Below are positions 56,250 to 64,000 of a DNA stretch of 64,000 bases, one piece after another. Numbering within the stretch: position 1 is the stretch's first letter; each line of letters opens with the position of its first letter. The position numbers and the translations under genes were made by a program. This DNA comes from Saprospiraceae bacterium (GTDB taxonomy: Bacteria; Bacteroidota; Bacteroidia; Chitinophagales; Saprospiraceae). The notes below the pieces were generated by a model. The model saw nothing but the letters and a program-made list of their open reading frames with translations, had not been told where the DNA came from and did not search any database. The DNA lies in assembly GCA_016715245.1 (NCBI GenBank), contig JADKAS010000003.1, positions 248,001-312,000 on the forward strand, in the 5' to 3' direction.

Positions 56250-57518
56250 TTATTTATTAAGTGGAATCCGTATTATAAAATCAGAACCCTTATTTATTTC
56301 GCTGATTACTTTAATCTTCCATTGGTGAGCAAGGATAATTTGTTTTACATAGTACAATCCCAAACCAAATCCTTTAACATCATGTTTGTTTCCCTGTGAA
56401 ACTCTGTAGAATTTATCAAATATTTTTTTCAGATTTTTTTGAGCGATTCCTTTCCCATTATCCTTAACAGAAATGAATAATTGATTATTTTCATTCCAGG
56501 TTTTTACGTAAAGGTTAGCTTCTTCATTCGAATATTTAATTCCATTTTCCAGAATGTTAAAAATGACGTTGGTAAAGTGAACTTCATCCGCCGTAATGAG
56601 ATGTCTTTCTGCTGCCAACTCTTTAGAAAAGTGTATTTTTTTTTCAAAGGTTACTTTTGAAAAAGTATACAAAATCTGAGTAATAATTTCATGTACATTT
56701 AATTCCTTGACATGCAGTTCAAATTCTTTTTTTTCTAAAGTGGAGATATTCAGAACTTTTTCAACCTGCATATTCAGACGGTGTATTTCATCGCCGATGA
56801 TTTTGGCGTAGGTTGTTATTCTTCCGGGATTTTTATGTATGTCAGGTTCTGATAAAACCTGTTGGATAACCGAAATCGTTGATATAGGTGTTTTAAATTC
56901 ATGGGTCATGTTATTTATAAATTCTTTCTGAACATTAGTTATAGACTTTTGATTAAACACCACAAACAATGCATATATAAAAAATAGGGTTACAAGTACA
57001 AGTACTGCCGATGTAATCATCCACATAGGTATATTATTCATAGAAATGAGTGGATAATGTGGAAAACTGACACTAAAATAATAATCCAGATTTTCAAATT
57101 TGGGCAATTCGTCAATGGTAATTTTTTCCTGCGGTTTTTTCTTTTGAATGTAATTGCAATATACCATGGTGTTGTCACTGCAACTATAAATACTGTATTC
57201 TACATCCTGATCTATATTGAAATAATTAAAGGTGGATTGTAAATAATGGTCGAGTAAGGTAGCATCAATTTCTGAGTTTACTTCAACGATATAATATCTG
57301 GGATTTACCTTGATAACAGGATTTTTTTGAAGAAATGACGTTTTATTTTTAACCGCTATTTTTTCAGCAACCTGGCGCAAAGCCACATTGACAGTGTGTT
57401 CAAATTGATTTTCAGTAATAGAAAATGCCTGCCTGACCCAAAAAATCTGGACCAGAAATACAAACAGTATGGCGAGAATACCAAGTGTCGTCAGTATTTT
57501 TATATGACTGCCTTTCAT
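56250..57518 (-). CDS. membrane sensor histidine kinase
   Basis: The 422-residue protein has two membrane helices (about 8-28 and 167-188) enclosing a periplasmic sensor domain of about 140 residues. No HAMP domain separates the second helix from the HisKA domain, whose phospho-acceptor is His206 in NNMTHEFKTPIS. The HATPase_c domain shows the N box (FNILENGIKYS), G1 (DNGKGIA) and G2 (GFGLGLYYV). It autophosphorylates on an unknown envelope signal and passes the phosphate to the regulator encoded two bases downstream. A TACTTTTG box at 57538-57545 gives a likely promoter. Confidence 0.93.
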   Translation of the reverse strand: MKGSHIKILTTLGILAILFVFLVQIFWVRQAFSITENQFEHTVNVALRQVAEKIAVKNKTSFLQKNPVIKVNPRYYIVEVNSEIDATLLDHYLQSTFNYFNIDQDVEYSIYSCSDNTMVYCNYIQKKKPQEKITIDELPKFENLDYYFSVSFPHYPLISMNNIPMWMITSAVLVLVTLFFIYALFVVFNQKSITNVQKEFINNMTHEFKTPISTISVIQQVLSEPDIHKNPGRITTYAKIIGDEIHRLNMQVEKVLNISTLEKKEFELHVKELNVHEIITQILYTFSKVTFEKKIHFSKELAAERHLITADEVHFTNVIFNILENGIKYSNEEANLYVKTWNENNQLFISVKDNGKGIAQKNLKKIFDKFYRVSQGNKHDVKGFGLGLYYVKQIILAHQWKIKVISEINKGSDFIIRIPLNK

Positions 57519-57537
57519 CCGATCTTCATTTTCAATA

Positions 57538-57545
57538 CAAAAGTA
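57538..57545 (-). promoter_or_regulatory. -7 promoter element of the two-component operon
   Basis: TACTTTTG on the minus strand matches TAnnTTTG and lies 19 bases before the histidine kinase start codon. No -33 TTG is seen at the usual distance. Confidence 0.42.
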
Positions 57546-57636
57546 TTAGGCTTATCTTGGAAACTACGATGTATTTATATCTTAACAAGTATATAACAGC
57601 AAAAAAGCTGAAATTTGTTTAATGCTGATTTCTGAG

Positions 57637-59149
57637 TTACCTCAAATAGTATCTTTTATTTCCACCGGTGGATAAAAGTTCGAGTGTGAGCTCCCACAAT
57701 GTTTCATAAGGAATGATTTCCACAAAAGCGGAGTTTTCACTTAGTACATACGGAGAACTGATCATCTTTTCGTAAAGGGTTTTAGTATAGGTTATGGTCA
57801 GCTGTCGATTGAAATTTGCTTTTTCCGCGGCAATGATCATCTTGATAAAGCAGTTGGACCTCATGGACTCATCTTTGGTGAGATAGCGGAAAGAATATTG
57901 TTTTAAGCCATCAATTTTATCAAGTACTTTGTCCCATTTTTTTTCCAGAAAATAGAAAAGAATCTGAATAATGATGATGGAAATGTTCAGACCGGATTTG
58001 TCTTTGGTGTAAAAGGGAACGCTGTTGAGAAATCTGGAAAGTACAAAAGAATCTTTTTTATTTTCTTCAACAAGCTGCTCTGGTATTTTACCAACCCTGA
58101 TGAGAAAATGAATATAGCCCGACCTGATATGCCATTCTTCTTTTTCAAGATCAAGTTTTATTTTTGGTTTGGTCTCGAGATAAACCGAGTACAGGTTTTC
58201 GTATTCTTTTTTTAAGGTGTAAATAATAAATTCAAAACTTTTTAACCTATTCCAGATTCTTGTACCAGAATTAATAATTTGTAAAGTTTCGGTCACATAA
58301 TGAAGTGCTGTTTCTAATTCATTTTTATATATATACGCATTTATTATATTCAAATTATTATTTACTGTAGCACGGTTGTCAGAAAATGGTTTACTGTTAA
58401 AATATATTTTGCCCTCCTCAGCTATGTTTATGACTTTATCATAATCTTTTAGAATTAAATAATAAAAGGCAATAAGGTCATATGTAAATATTTTAATGGC
58501 ATAAACATCAGATTTGTGATGAATTTGAATTACCTCATCCATATAATCCTTCAAAAATTCAAGATTTTTATGTACAAATCCTGACCTGTTTAATTGATAT
58601 ACATGCGAAATTTCAGCATTAATAGTATAAATTCTATTTTCTAGAACTAGTAATTTTTCATTTTTGTTTAAATGCCTCTTTATAAAGGTGCATTTTATAT
58701 TTATTGGGTTCATAAAAAGCATAATGAGCATAAAGATTTTTTGAGATGAGCATAGAGTATAATGTATACTCCCATTTTACGGATTGTTTATACAGTTTTT
58801 CCATAATTTTGATAAACAGTGCTCTTTCATTTTTTTCATTGAGTATGCTGGCGATTATAAATTTTCTCTGTATGTCAAACAATTGGTTTAACCGGTTGGA
58901 TATGTTTTCTTTTTTTCCGCTTTCTATCAGTATTCGGTTGAATAAATCCTGCTGAAGACGGGATTTCAACACCCCGAAATAATTGTTATTTTTCTTTTTT
59001 GAAAAAAGAATGGATTTTAATTCCTCATCACTTTTTTCAGGATGAGTCCGGATTATTTTTTCAAGTAGGGCTACTTTGTTGTCGGGTTGATAGTGATTTT
59101 TGCCCTTAAGGCTATCAAAAAGTTTTAACAATATCTTTATTTCGTCCAT
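57637..59149 (-). CDS. helical cytoplasmic protein of unknown function, one frameshift
   Basis: Two frames, 59149 to about 58664 and from there to 57637, join at the T run 58661-58665. One base fewer gives KQNEKLLVLENRIYTIN and a protein of about 503 residues. It has no signal peptide or membrane helix and is rich in Lys, Leu and Ile with long helices (RKFIIASILNEKNERALFIKI, KDYDKVINIAEEGKIYF, NELETALHYVTETLQII). The spacing resembles divergent TPR-like helical repeats. I do not recognise a named family. Its 5' end faces a gene-poor region where a short peptide ORF is transcribed the other way, a layout that recalls peptide-sensing regulators, but no DNA-binding domain is visible. Confidence 0.6.
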
Positions 59150-59495
59150 TGTCTGAAAAGATGTTTAAATATAAACAATTGACATACAATATATTAATCA
59201 ATAAACATTTGACAATATATCCAATTTGAGGATGTAATTTAATGTATTTTTTTGTTTTTTTATATTACATGATTGATGTGTACTTTTGTTTAAAATTAAA
59301 TTTATATCATAATCCAGGCAAAAGTGTCAGATATTTTATATAATAAATATTTTATATTAATGAAGATTTATCATATTTTCATAAATGTATTATATTGATT
59401 ATATTGTTTTTACTTATATTTAATTTAAATATATTGTTTATTTTGACTGTAATATTTCTATAATTAATGTTACAAATGTTATACGGACAAGGTTT

Positions 59496-59503
59496 TATCT
59501 TTG
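59496..59503 (+). promoter_or_regulatory. -7 promoter element of the short peptide ORF
   Basis: TATCTTTG is a perfect TAnnTTTG box; transcription would start near 59510, about 34 bases before the ATG at 59544. No convincing -33 TTG is visible. Confidence 0.5.
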
Positions 59504-59543
59504 TAATGTAAAAATTTTAAACCAACTCCAAAAAACATTAATC

Positions 59544-59612
59544 ATGGAAACTTTAATTAAAATAATAACAAATTTATTGGATATTATCATCGATGAAGGT
59601 GATGGATATTAG
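59544..59612 (+). CDS. 22-codon peptide ORF with own promoter
   Basis: ATG to TAG encodes 22 residues that start METLIKIITNLLDIII and end DEGDGY. The first part is an amphipathic hydrophobic helix and the end is acidic. There is no signal peptide. A strong -7 box 41 bases upstream, an A-rich leader and a terminator-like hairpin 22 bases after the stop make a compact transcript of about 155 bases. Possible roles are a signalling peptide, a leader peptide or a small toxin; none is shown by the sequence. The divergent neighbour is the helical protein at 57637-59149. A chance ORF cannot be excluded at this length. Confidence 0.42.
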   Translation: METLIKIITNLLDIIIDEGDGY

Positions 59613-59633
59613 TAAATAAGAAGTAAGTTTAGA

Positions 59634-59665
59634 ACCGGATGTAGTATTATTACCGGTAGTTTTTT
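59634..59665 (+). terminator. weak terminator-like hairpin after the short peptide ORF
   Basis: ACCGG (59634-59638) pairs with CCGGT (59653-59657) across a 14-base loop, followed by AG and six T. The stem is short, so efficiency is uncertain. Confidence 0.4.
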
Positions 59666-59800
59666 AGTGTTATTTTCAATGATTCGAAGATATAAAGTAT
59701 ATAATATCAATTTGTTATCAAATATTATTAGTAGTATATCCGTGTAATTGAATGTAATAAATTTTAATCAACAGTTATATCCCGCAATGTAAAGGTGGCA

Positions 59801-59808
59801 TATCTTTG
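59801..59808 (+). promoter_or_regulatory. -7 promoter element of a candidate small RNA
   Basis: TATCTTTG is a perfect TAnnTTTG box with no protein-coding frame of normal size after it. Transcription would start near 59814. Confidence 0.48.
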
Positions 59809-59813
59809 TATCG

Positions 59814-60029
59814 TAAATATAAGATTATAGGCGGCTTGAGATAGCAGGGGTGTAAAAAGAAATAGTTTGGTGTTGAAAGATTTGATGAAAGAATATGGTC
59901 GGAAACTGTAGAATTTGTCATCTCTCCAGGTGTAATCAATAAAATAGAAATTAATTTATATACTGTTAATATAGGTAGGGAGAGCTGGCCAACTTTTTAA
60001 CGGGTAGTTGAGTCTGGCTCCCCTTTTTT
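59814..60029 (+). ncRNA. candidate small non-coding RNA of about 215 bases
   Basis: The segment begins at a predicted start site and ends at an intrinsic-terminator-like structure. In that structure GGGAG (59978-59982) pairs with CTCCC (60018-60022) and CAACT (59990-59994) with AGTTG (60006-60010), followed by six T. In between there is no start codon with a frame longer than about eight codons from ATG. Its length would suit a 6S-type or regulatory RNA, but I could not match it to a known fold. Confidence 0.35.
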
Positions 60030-60335
60030 ATTTATAGTTGGGTGCGCTATATTCGTCTACGTGTAAATGAAAGTAATGTTGTTTTATAACTTCATATTTT
60101 AGTTTTGTTTTTTGAATTTACTTCGGTAAGATTCACATTTAAACATCGAAAAGATTTGTGAATTATTATTGTTGTGAAACGAATACACGTTTTTAAAAAC
60201 TACTTGACTTCTCGGTATAAAGTTTCTTTTCAATATGTAACTTCAAAAACCTTCAGAAGGACTTTAAAAATGGTATTTCTCTTAAAATAAATTTTTTAAA
60301 GATTAGAAAAATTTGTGTTTTTCATAAGACCCTAA

Positions 60336-63300
60336 TTATTTTTTTTCAGACCCTAAAATAGTATCATATACAACATCACATAGTTTTTGTCTGAATAAAC
60401 TTTCATTAATTTTTTGATTTTTTCTTGAAGGGTGTACCCTGTTGGACAAAAACACGATTATTAATTCATGTTTTGGATCCACCCATGTATAAGTCCCTGT
60501 GAAACCGGAATGACCAAATCCCTGAGGACTGGATAGACTTGGTGCATTTTTTACCGATGGACCTAACTCTTTTTTATCAAAACCTAAGCCTCTCCTGTTT
60601 TTTTGATCCGGAAATTGATAATTTGTAAATTCATCAACAATTTTTTTATCAATAAATGTTTGGTCTCCTATTTTTCCACCTTTCAAAAATACATACATTA
60701 ATCTGGTCAGATCATTGGCACTTCCAAATAAGCCGGCATGTCCCGATACTCCGCCCATCATGATTGCGCCTTCATCATGTACATGCCCATGAATCAAATT
60801 TTTTCTGAAAATACTATCGATTTCTGTAGGTACTATATTTTCTTTATCAAAATATTTCAATGGCAAAAATTTCAAATTATGTATACCCATTTTTTTATAT
60901 ACATCATGAAGATAATCGTCAAAGGATTGACCTGTTAGTTTTTTACAAAGTTTTGGGTAAAAATAATAGTGTAAATCTGAATAAACATATTTACCGTATT
61001 CCCCAAATGGTGTTTCACTTATTTGTTGTAAAATAATTTCCGGAAAATCTTCCCTTAGCCACAGAGTGTCAGTTAATTTAATAGTAAAGTTTTGTTTTTG
61101 CACCTTACTGTAATATCCGGATTTCCAAACCACCGCATCATGAACAAAAACCTGATCCCAAAGTTCTTTATTTTTTGCTTTAATCGTTTCGGAAATTAAA
61201 ACGGTTTCCCTGGTTTTTTTCCCAAACCACCTGGCTAAAAAAAATGGTTTTTTAACTTTAATGACACAATATTTTTTTAATTCCGGTTTAAGTACCAGAA
61301 CTTTCTTCAGTGTTTCAATACTGTCGACAGTTGTTTTCCAGAAAGGTATCCAGGGTTGTAATCCTGACCGATGTGTAAGCAAATCACGAAACGTCGCATT
61401 TCCAATAGGCTTACCTTTGTACTCCGGAAAAAAAGTGTATAAACTATCGTCAAGTTTTAATTTACCTTCCTGAACCCATAACATCATAGCCAGTGTTGAT
61501 CCGGCTATTTTTGTAACAGACGCCAGGTCATAAACAGATTCGACCGAAACATCATGATGTGATTTTTCAATTAAAGAAGACTGACTGCTTTCCTTACTTC
61601 CGGATGTGGCAACATCCATGACATCTGAACGATTATTTGGAAGTAATTTGGTTTCTTGTGTATATCCATCTTCAGAGTAGGATTTCCTGCCATAAGCTTT
61701 TTGAAGAATAACTTTATCTTTATACGTTACCTGAACTACACTTCCAGGAAAATATTTTTGCTCCAATGCCATTTCCACTATTGAGTCAATTTTTGTTTCC
61801 AATTGGTAACCATTTATACCTACAAGTTTTCCTGGACCATAAGACAACCCTGATGTTTTTTCGATTATAATTCCTGAGTCCACCGGCAGTAAAGGATGAA
61901 CACTAACAGGTAATTTTCCGGAAATGGGTAAACTTCCAAAAATGGCCTGTGCCAAAACCTTTTGGGTAAAATACGTTTCCTGGTATCCGGTAAGTATGGC
62001 AGTATAATTATTGAAATTGATTTTTTCAAGTCCATATGGATTACCCAGCCACAATAAAACGCTTGCAGGTAACATACCAATTGAATCCAGAATGGTTATC
62101 AATTTTTCACTCAAACCATATTTTTGTGTTGGCCTCACTTGTGTTAAAAAAGGTGCTGCAATAACTACATCATACCCTTTTAATTCTGAAATAATGCTTG
62201 CCGTTTGTATGGTATCCAATTTTTGTTTGGGTATTTCAAAATGTTTGACTTCTCCATAATTAGATACCATTTTAAACAACTGATTTTCAGGTGTTGGTAA
62301 AAGAGAAACAAGCGCAATTTTTAAATTTTTCGAATTAAGGGGAATTAATTTTTTATCATTTTTCAATAACGTAACTGAATGTTCTGCCAATGCACAATTA
62401 ATAACTTGCGAAGTATAGGAATTCAAATCTTCAGTCAAATTTTCCAAATGAACAGGAGTATAATTATCAAGACCTACCCAACTTTTCGCCTTCAGAATTT
62501 TTTTCACCTTAAAGTCAAGCCATGATGTGGTAAGTCTGCCATCTGCCAGGGCTTTTTTGATAGCCTCTACCGCAAGTGGAACATCCAAAAAAGTTTCAAT
62601 AATATCATTACCTGCTATTAAAGCCCTGACGATGGCTTCACCCAGAGAAATATTTTTAATGACCCCCTGCATGTCCATCGCGTCTGTAAAAACAAGACCT
62701 TCAAATCCCATTTCAATGCGCAATAACTGAGTTATGGTTTTTCGTGAAAGTGTAGACGGAATATTCTTTTCATCATCCAAAGCAGGAACGTATATGTGAG
62801 CCGTCATTATACCCGAAAGCCCCTTTTTGATTAATGTTGAAAAGGGATACAGCTCATTTTCTTTCAATTTTTCCTTTGAAGCCAAGATAACAGGTATATC
62901 GTGATGAGAATCAACATTGGTGTTACCGTGACCCGGAAAATGTTTGGCTGTACAAATAATATTATTTTCATGTAGCCCCTGAATCAGGGAAAATGCCTTT
63001 TCGGCAACATCCTCTTTATTTTCTCCAAATGACCTGAAATTAATGACCGGATTCAGAGGATTATTATTAATATCCACCACAGGAGCATAGTTGACATGAA
63101 CACCTAGTCTTTTACAGTGTTTTCCCAATTCTCTTCCCATAGCGGTCAGCCATTCTTTATCTTTTGTTATGGCTCCCAGACTCATGGCATAAGGAAAACG
63201 AACCGTACTGTCAAGACGCATTGCCGTTCCCCATTCAAAATCCTGTCCAATCAATAATGGTATGTCTGATTTTGACTGTAATAAATTAACAATCTCAACC

Positions 63301-63581
63301 TGACGTGTTGGACTACCTGCAAAAAAAACCAGACCTCCGATTTTGTATTTCTCTATCCATTCCATCAATAATGGAACATCATGAGGTTTTCCGGAATAAT
63401 TACCTCTCGGCATCAGTAATTGTCCAATTTTCTGATCCTGCGTCATGGACATAAAAACAGAATCAACCCAATCTTTATCGTAATCGCTGAGAAAAGAGGG
63501 CTGCACCTGTGAAAACACTTTTTGGTTGAGAAATAAAGTAACCAGGATGCAACAAAAACTAATTATATTTTTTGCCACCAT
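60336..63581 (-). CDS. GH3 beta-N-acetylglucosaminidase fused to a beta-lactamase-family serine hydrolase
   Basis: The 1081-residue protein has a signal peptide (to about residue 25). A GH3 NagZ-like domain (about 35-375) shows KHFPGHG (about 212-218), the catalytic-loop His in NVDSHHDIP and the nucleophile Asp in FTDAMDM (about 297-302). A GH3 C-terminal-like domain (about 400-590) follows. Residues about 605-1075 are a class C beta-lactamase/transpeptidase-like domain with SVTK (SxxK Ser near 688), a YSD triad and the C-terminal GHSGFTGT box. Such fusions are common in Bacteroidota and probably trim N-acetylglucosaminyl-containing muropeptides in the periplasm. The start overlaps the upstream stop as TAATG, so translation is coupled to the outer-membrane protein gene. 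Confidence 0.9.
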   Translation of the reverse strand: MVAKNIISFCCILVTLFLNQKVFSQVQPSFLSDYDKDWVDSVFMSMTQDQKIGQLLMPRGNYSGKPHDVPLLMEWIEKYKIGGLVFFAGSPTRQVEIVNLLQSKSDIPLLIGQDFEWGTAMRLDSTVRFPYAMSLGAITKDKEWLTAMGRELGKHCKRLGVHVNYAPVVDINNNPLNPVINFRSFGENKEDVAEKAFSLIQGLHENNIICTAKHFPGHGNTNVDSHHDIPVILASKEKLKENELYPFSTLIKKGLSGIMTAHIYVPALDDEKNIPSTLSRKTITQLLRIEMGFEGLVFTDAMDMQGVIKNISLGEAIVRALIAGNDIIETFLDVPLAVEAIKKALADGRLTTSWLDFKVKKILKAKSWVGLDNYTPVHLENLTEDLNSYTSQVINCALAEHSVTLLKNDKKLIPLNSKNLKIALVSLLPTPENQLFKMVSNYGEVKHFEIPKQKLDTIQTASIISELKGYDVVIAAPFLTQVRPTQKYGLSEKLITILDSIGMLPASVLLWLGNPYGLEKINFNNYTAILTGYQETYFTQKVLAQAIFGSLPISGKLPVSVHPLLPVDSGIIIEKTSGLSYGPGKLVGINGYQLETKIDSIVEMALEQKYFPGSVVQVTYKDKVILQKAYGRKSYSEDGYTQETKLLPNNRSDVMDVATSGSKESSQSSLIEKSHHDVSVESVYDLASVTKIAGSTLAMMLWVQEGKLKLDDSLYTFFPEYKGKPIGNATFRDLLTHRSGLQPWIPFWKTTVDSIETLKKVLVLKPELKKYCVIKVKKPFFLARWFGKKTRETVLISETIKAKNKELWDQVFVHDAVVWKSGYYSKVQKQNFTIKLTDTLWLREDFPEIILQQISETPFGEYGKYVYSDLHYYFYPKLCKKLTGQSFDDYLHDVYKKMGIHNLKFLPLKYFDKENIVPTEIDSIFRKNLIHGHVHDEGAIMMGGVSGHAGLFGSANDLTRLMYVFLKGGKIGDQTFIDKKIVDEFTNYQFPDQKNRRGLGFDKKELGPSVKNAPSLSSPQGFGHSGFTGTYTWVDPKHELIIVFLSNRVHPSRKNQKINESLFRQKLCDVVYDTILGSEKK

Positions 63582-64000
63582 TAAAAAGACACGTTTAATC
63601 CCCCCCGGAAATTTGCCAACTTTTGATCGAATATGTCAAAAGCACCTAAAAAATTGTCCGTAGCCAAATAAAAAGAAACAGGGTTTATTTTTATATTGAC
63701 CAATGTTCCAATATTGAACAAATTTCCATTAGTAACGCTATAACTTAACCCCGTTTCAACCCATTTCCATCTTCTGGTGGCCGCCAGAGATAATTGTGCA
63801 TTTGATTTTACAAATGATCTATGAAAACGCAATAATCCGTTAAATGACCACTTCTCATTCATTTCATAGGTCGCTCCCAGAAAAAATCTATTGTTTAAAG
63901 AGGTTGTATATTTTTCATCAATTGTTGTAAACGGGATCAATTGACTTAATGAGTCTGTAAAATTAAAACCGGTTGTATCATTGATATAAGTGATGGGGTC
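63581..64000 (-). CDS. outer-membrane beta-barrel protein, DUF5723-like (5' part outside window)
   Basis: The minus strand is open from the right edge to the TAA at 63581-63583, giving the last 139 residues. They consist of alternating strands with aromatic ends (RFFLGATYEMNEKWSFNG, WKWVETGLSYSV, NFRGGLNVSF), typical of the C-terminal part of a barrel ending in Phe. The segment resembles Bacteroidota DUF5723 proteins, though the family is tentative without the N-terminus. The stop overlaps the next ATG, so it is translationally coupled to the GH3/beta-lactamase gene. Confidence 0.7.
   Translation of the reverse strand, partial: DPITYINDTTGFNFTDSLSQLIPFTTIDEKYTTSLNNRFFLGATYEMNEKWSFNGLLRFHRSFVKSNAQLSLAATRRWKWVETGLSYSVTNGNLFNIGTLVNIKINPVSFYLATDNFLGAFDIFDQKLANFRGGLNVSF

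Larger units (their letters stand above)
59150..60335. other. 1.2-kb gene-poor, AT-rich region with two strong promoters
   Basis: This is the longest stretch without a normal-sized gene. It contains two rightward TATCTTTG boxes (59496-59503 and 59801-59808), each followed by a short candidate transcript with a terminator-like end. The rest (60032-60335) shows no gene, tRNA or repeat that I can name. Confidence 0.6.

Noticed and set aside
57598..57612. CAGC/GCTG palindrome around an A run after the helical-protein gene
   Set aside because: A four-base stem whose loop is the homopolymer itself is too weak for a terminator.
1..64000. CRISPR array, prophage, integrative element or insertion sequence
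   Set aside because: No series of direct repeats with spacers, no integrase, transposase or phage structural gene, and no flanking tRNA was seen in any frame.

Overview
The window is chromosomal DNA of low GC content from a member of the Bacteroidota. Several gene-level signs place it near the Saprospiraceae. These are giant secreted proteins built of HYR-like repeats that end in type IX secretion (T9SS) sorting domains, a gliding lipoprotein GldH, a SusC/SusD pair, many lipoproteins with a Cys lipobox, and Bacteroidota-type promoters with the -7 element TAnnTTTG instead of an Escherichia-type -10 box. No rRNA, tRNA, CRISPR array, integrase or intact insertion sequence was found. The family-level placement is inference.

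Layout. 1-634: the 5' part of an aldo/keto reductase gene (minus strand) that runs off the left edge. 1.0-10.7 kb: two giant HYR/dockerin/cohesin-like T9SS cargo proteins flanking a NarL-type response regulator. 11-14 kb: a TonB-dependent outer-membrane protein and an HU protein. 14.4-19.7 kb: a small lipoprotein, a TPR protein, and a metallopeptidase/beta-propeller/barrel fusion. 20-26.5 kb: a SusC-SusD locus (SusD split by a frameshift) with two further lipoproteins. 26.7-36.7 kb: housekeeping and envelope genes (hutH, a Lol/MacB-type ABC exporter, an O-antigen-ligase-like protein, ygiD, hemW, an Omp85 protein, ung). 36.7-39.7 kb: a three-gene ATP-grasp / class I glutamine amidotransferase / ATP-grasp-like operon of unknown product. 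40-41.5 kb: a polytopic membrane protein and gldH. 42.3-46.8 kb: a small membrane protein, a GT2 glycosyltransferase, a flavin reductase-like protein, a thioredoxin, grpE and dnaJ. 47-52.3 kb: a cytochrome c/PA14/propeller/DUF1080 lipoprotein and a GH13 amylase. 52.5-57.5 kb: an LRR T9SS type B protein and an OmpR/histidine kinase pair. 57.6-60.3 kb: an unrecognised helical protein and a gene-poor region with two strong promoters, a 22-codon ORF and a possible small RNA. 60.3-64 kb: a GH3/beta-lactamase fusion translationally coupled to a partial outer-membrane protein gene.

How the parts fit. Most genes serve the cell envelope: secretion and adhesion (HYR and LRR cargo, GldH), outer-membrane assembly and nutrient uptake (Omp85, SusCD, TonB receptor), glycan handling (GH13, DUF1080, GH3, glycosyltransferases) and their control (two response regulators, one kinase). 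The best candidate for an undescribed system is the ATP-grasp/amidotransferase operon at 36.7-39.7 kb, which has a well-formed promoter. Second is the divergent pair of a short peptide ORF and a roughly 500-residue helical protein near 59 kb.

Caution. At least nine genes carry reading-frame breaks, mostly one-base differences in short homopolymers. They concentrate in 36.0-41.5 kb, where conserved protein sequence continues across every break. This looks more like base-calling or assembly error than decay, so I describe these genes by their reconstructed reading.
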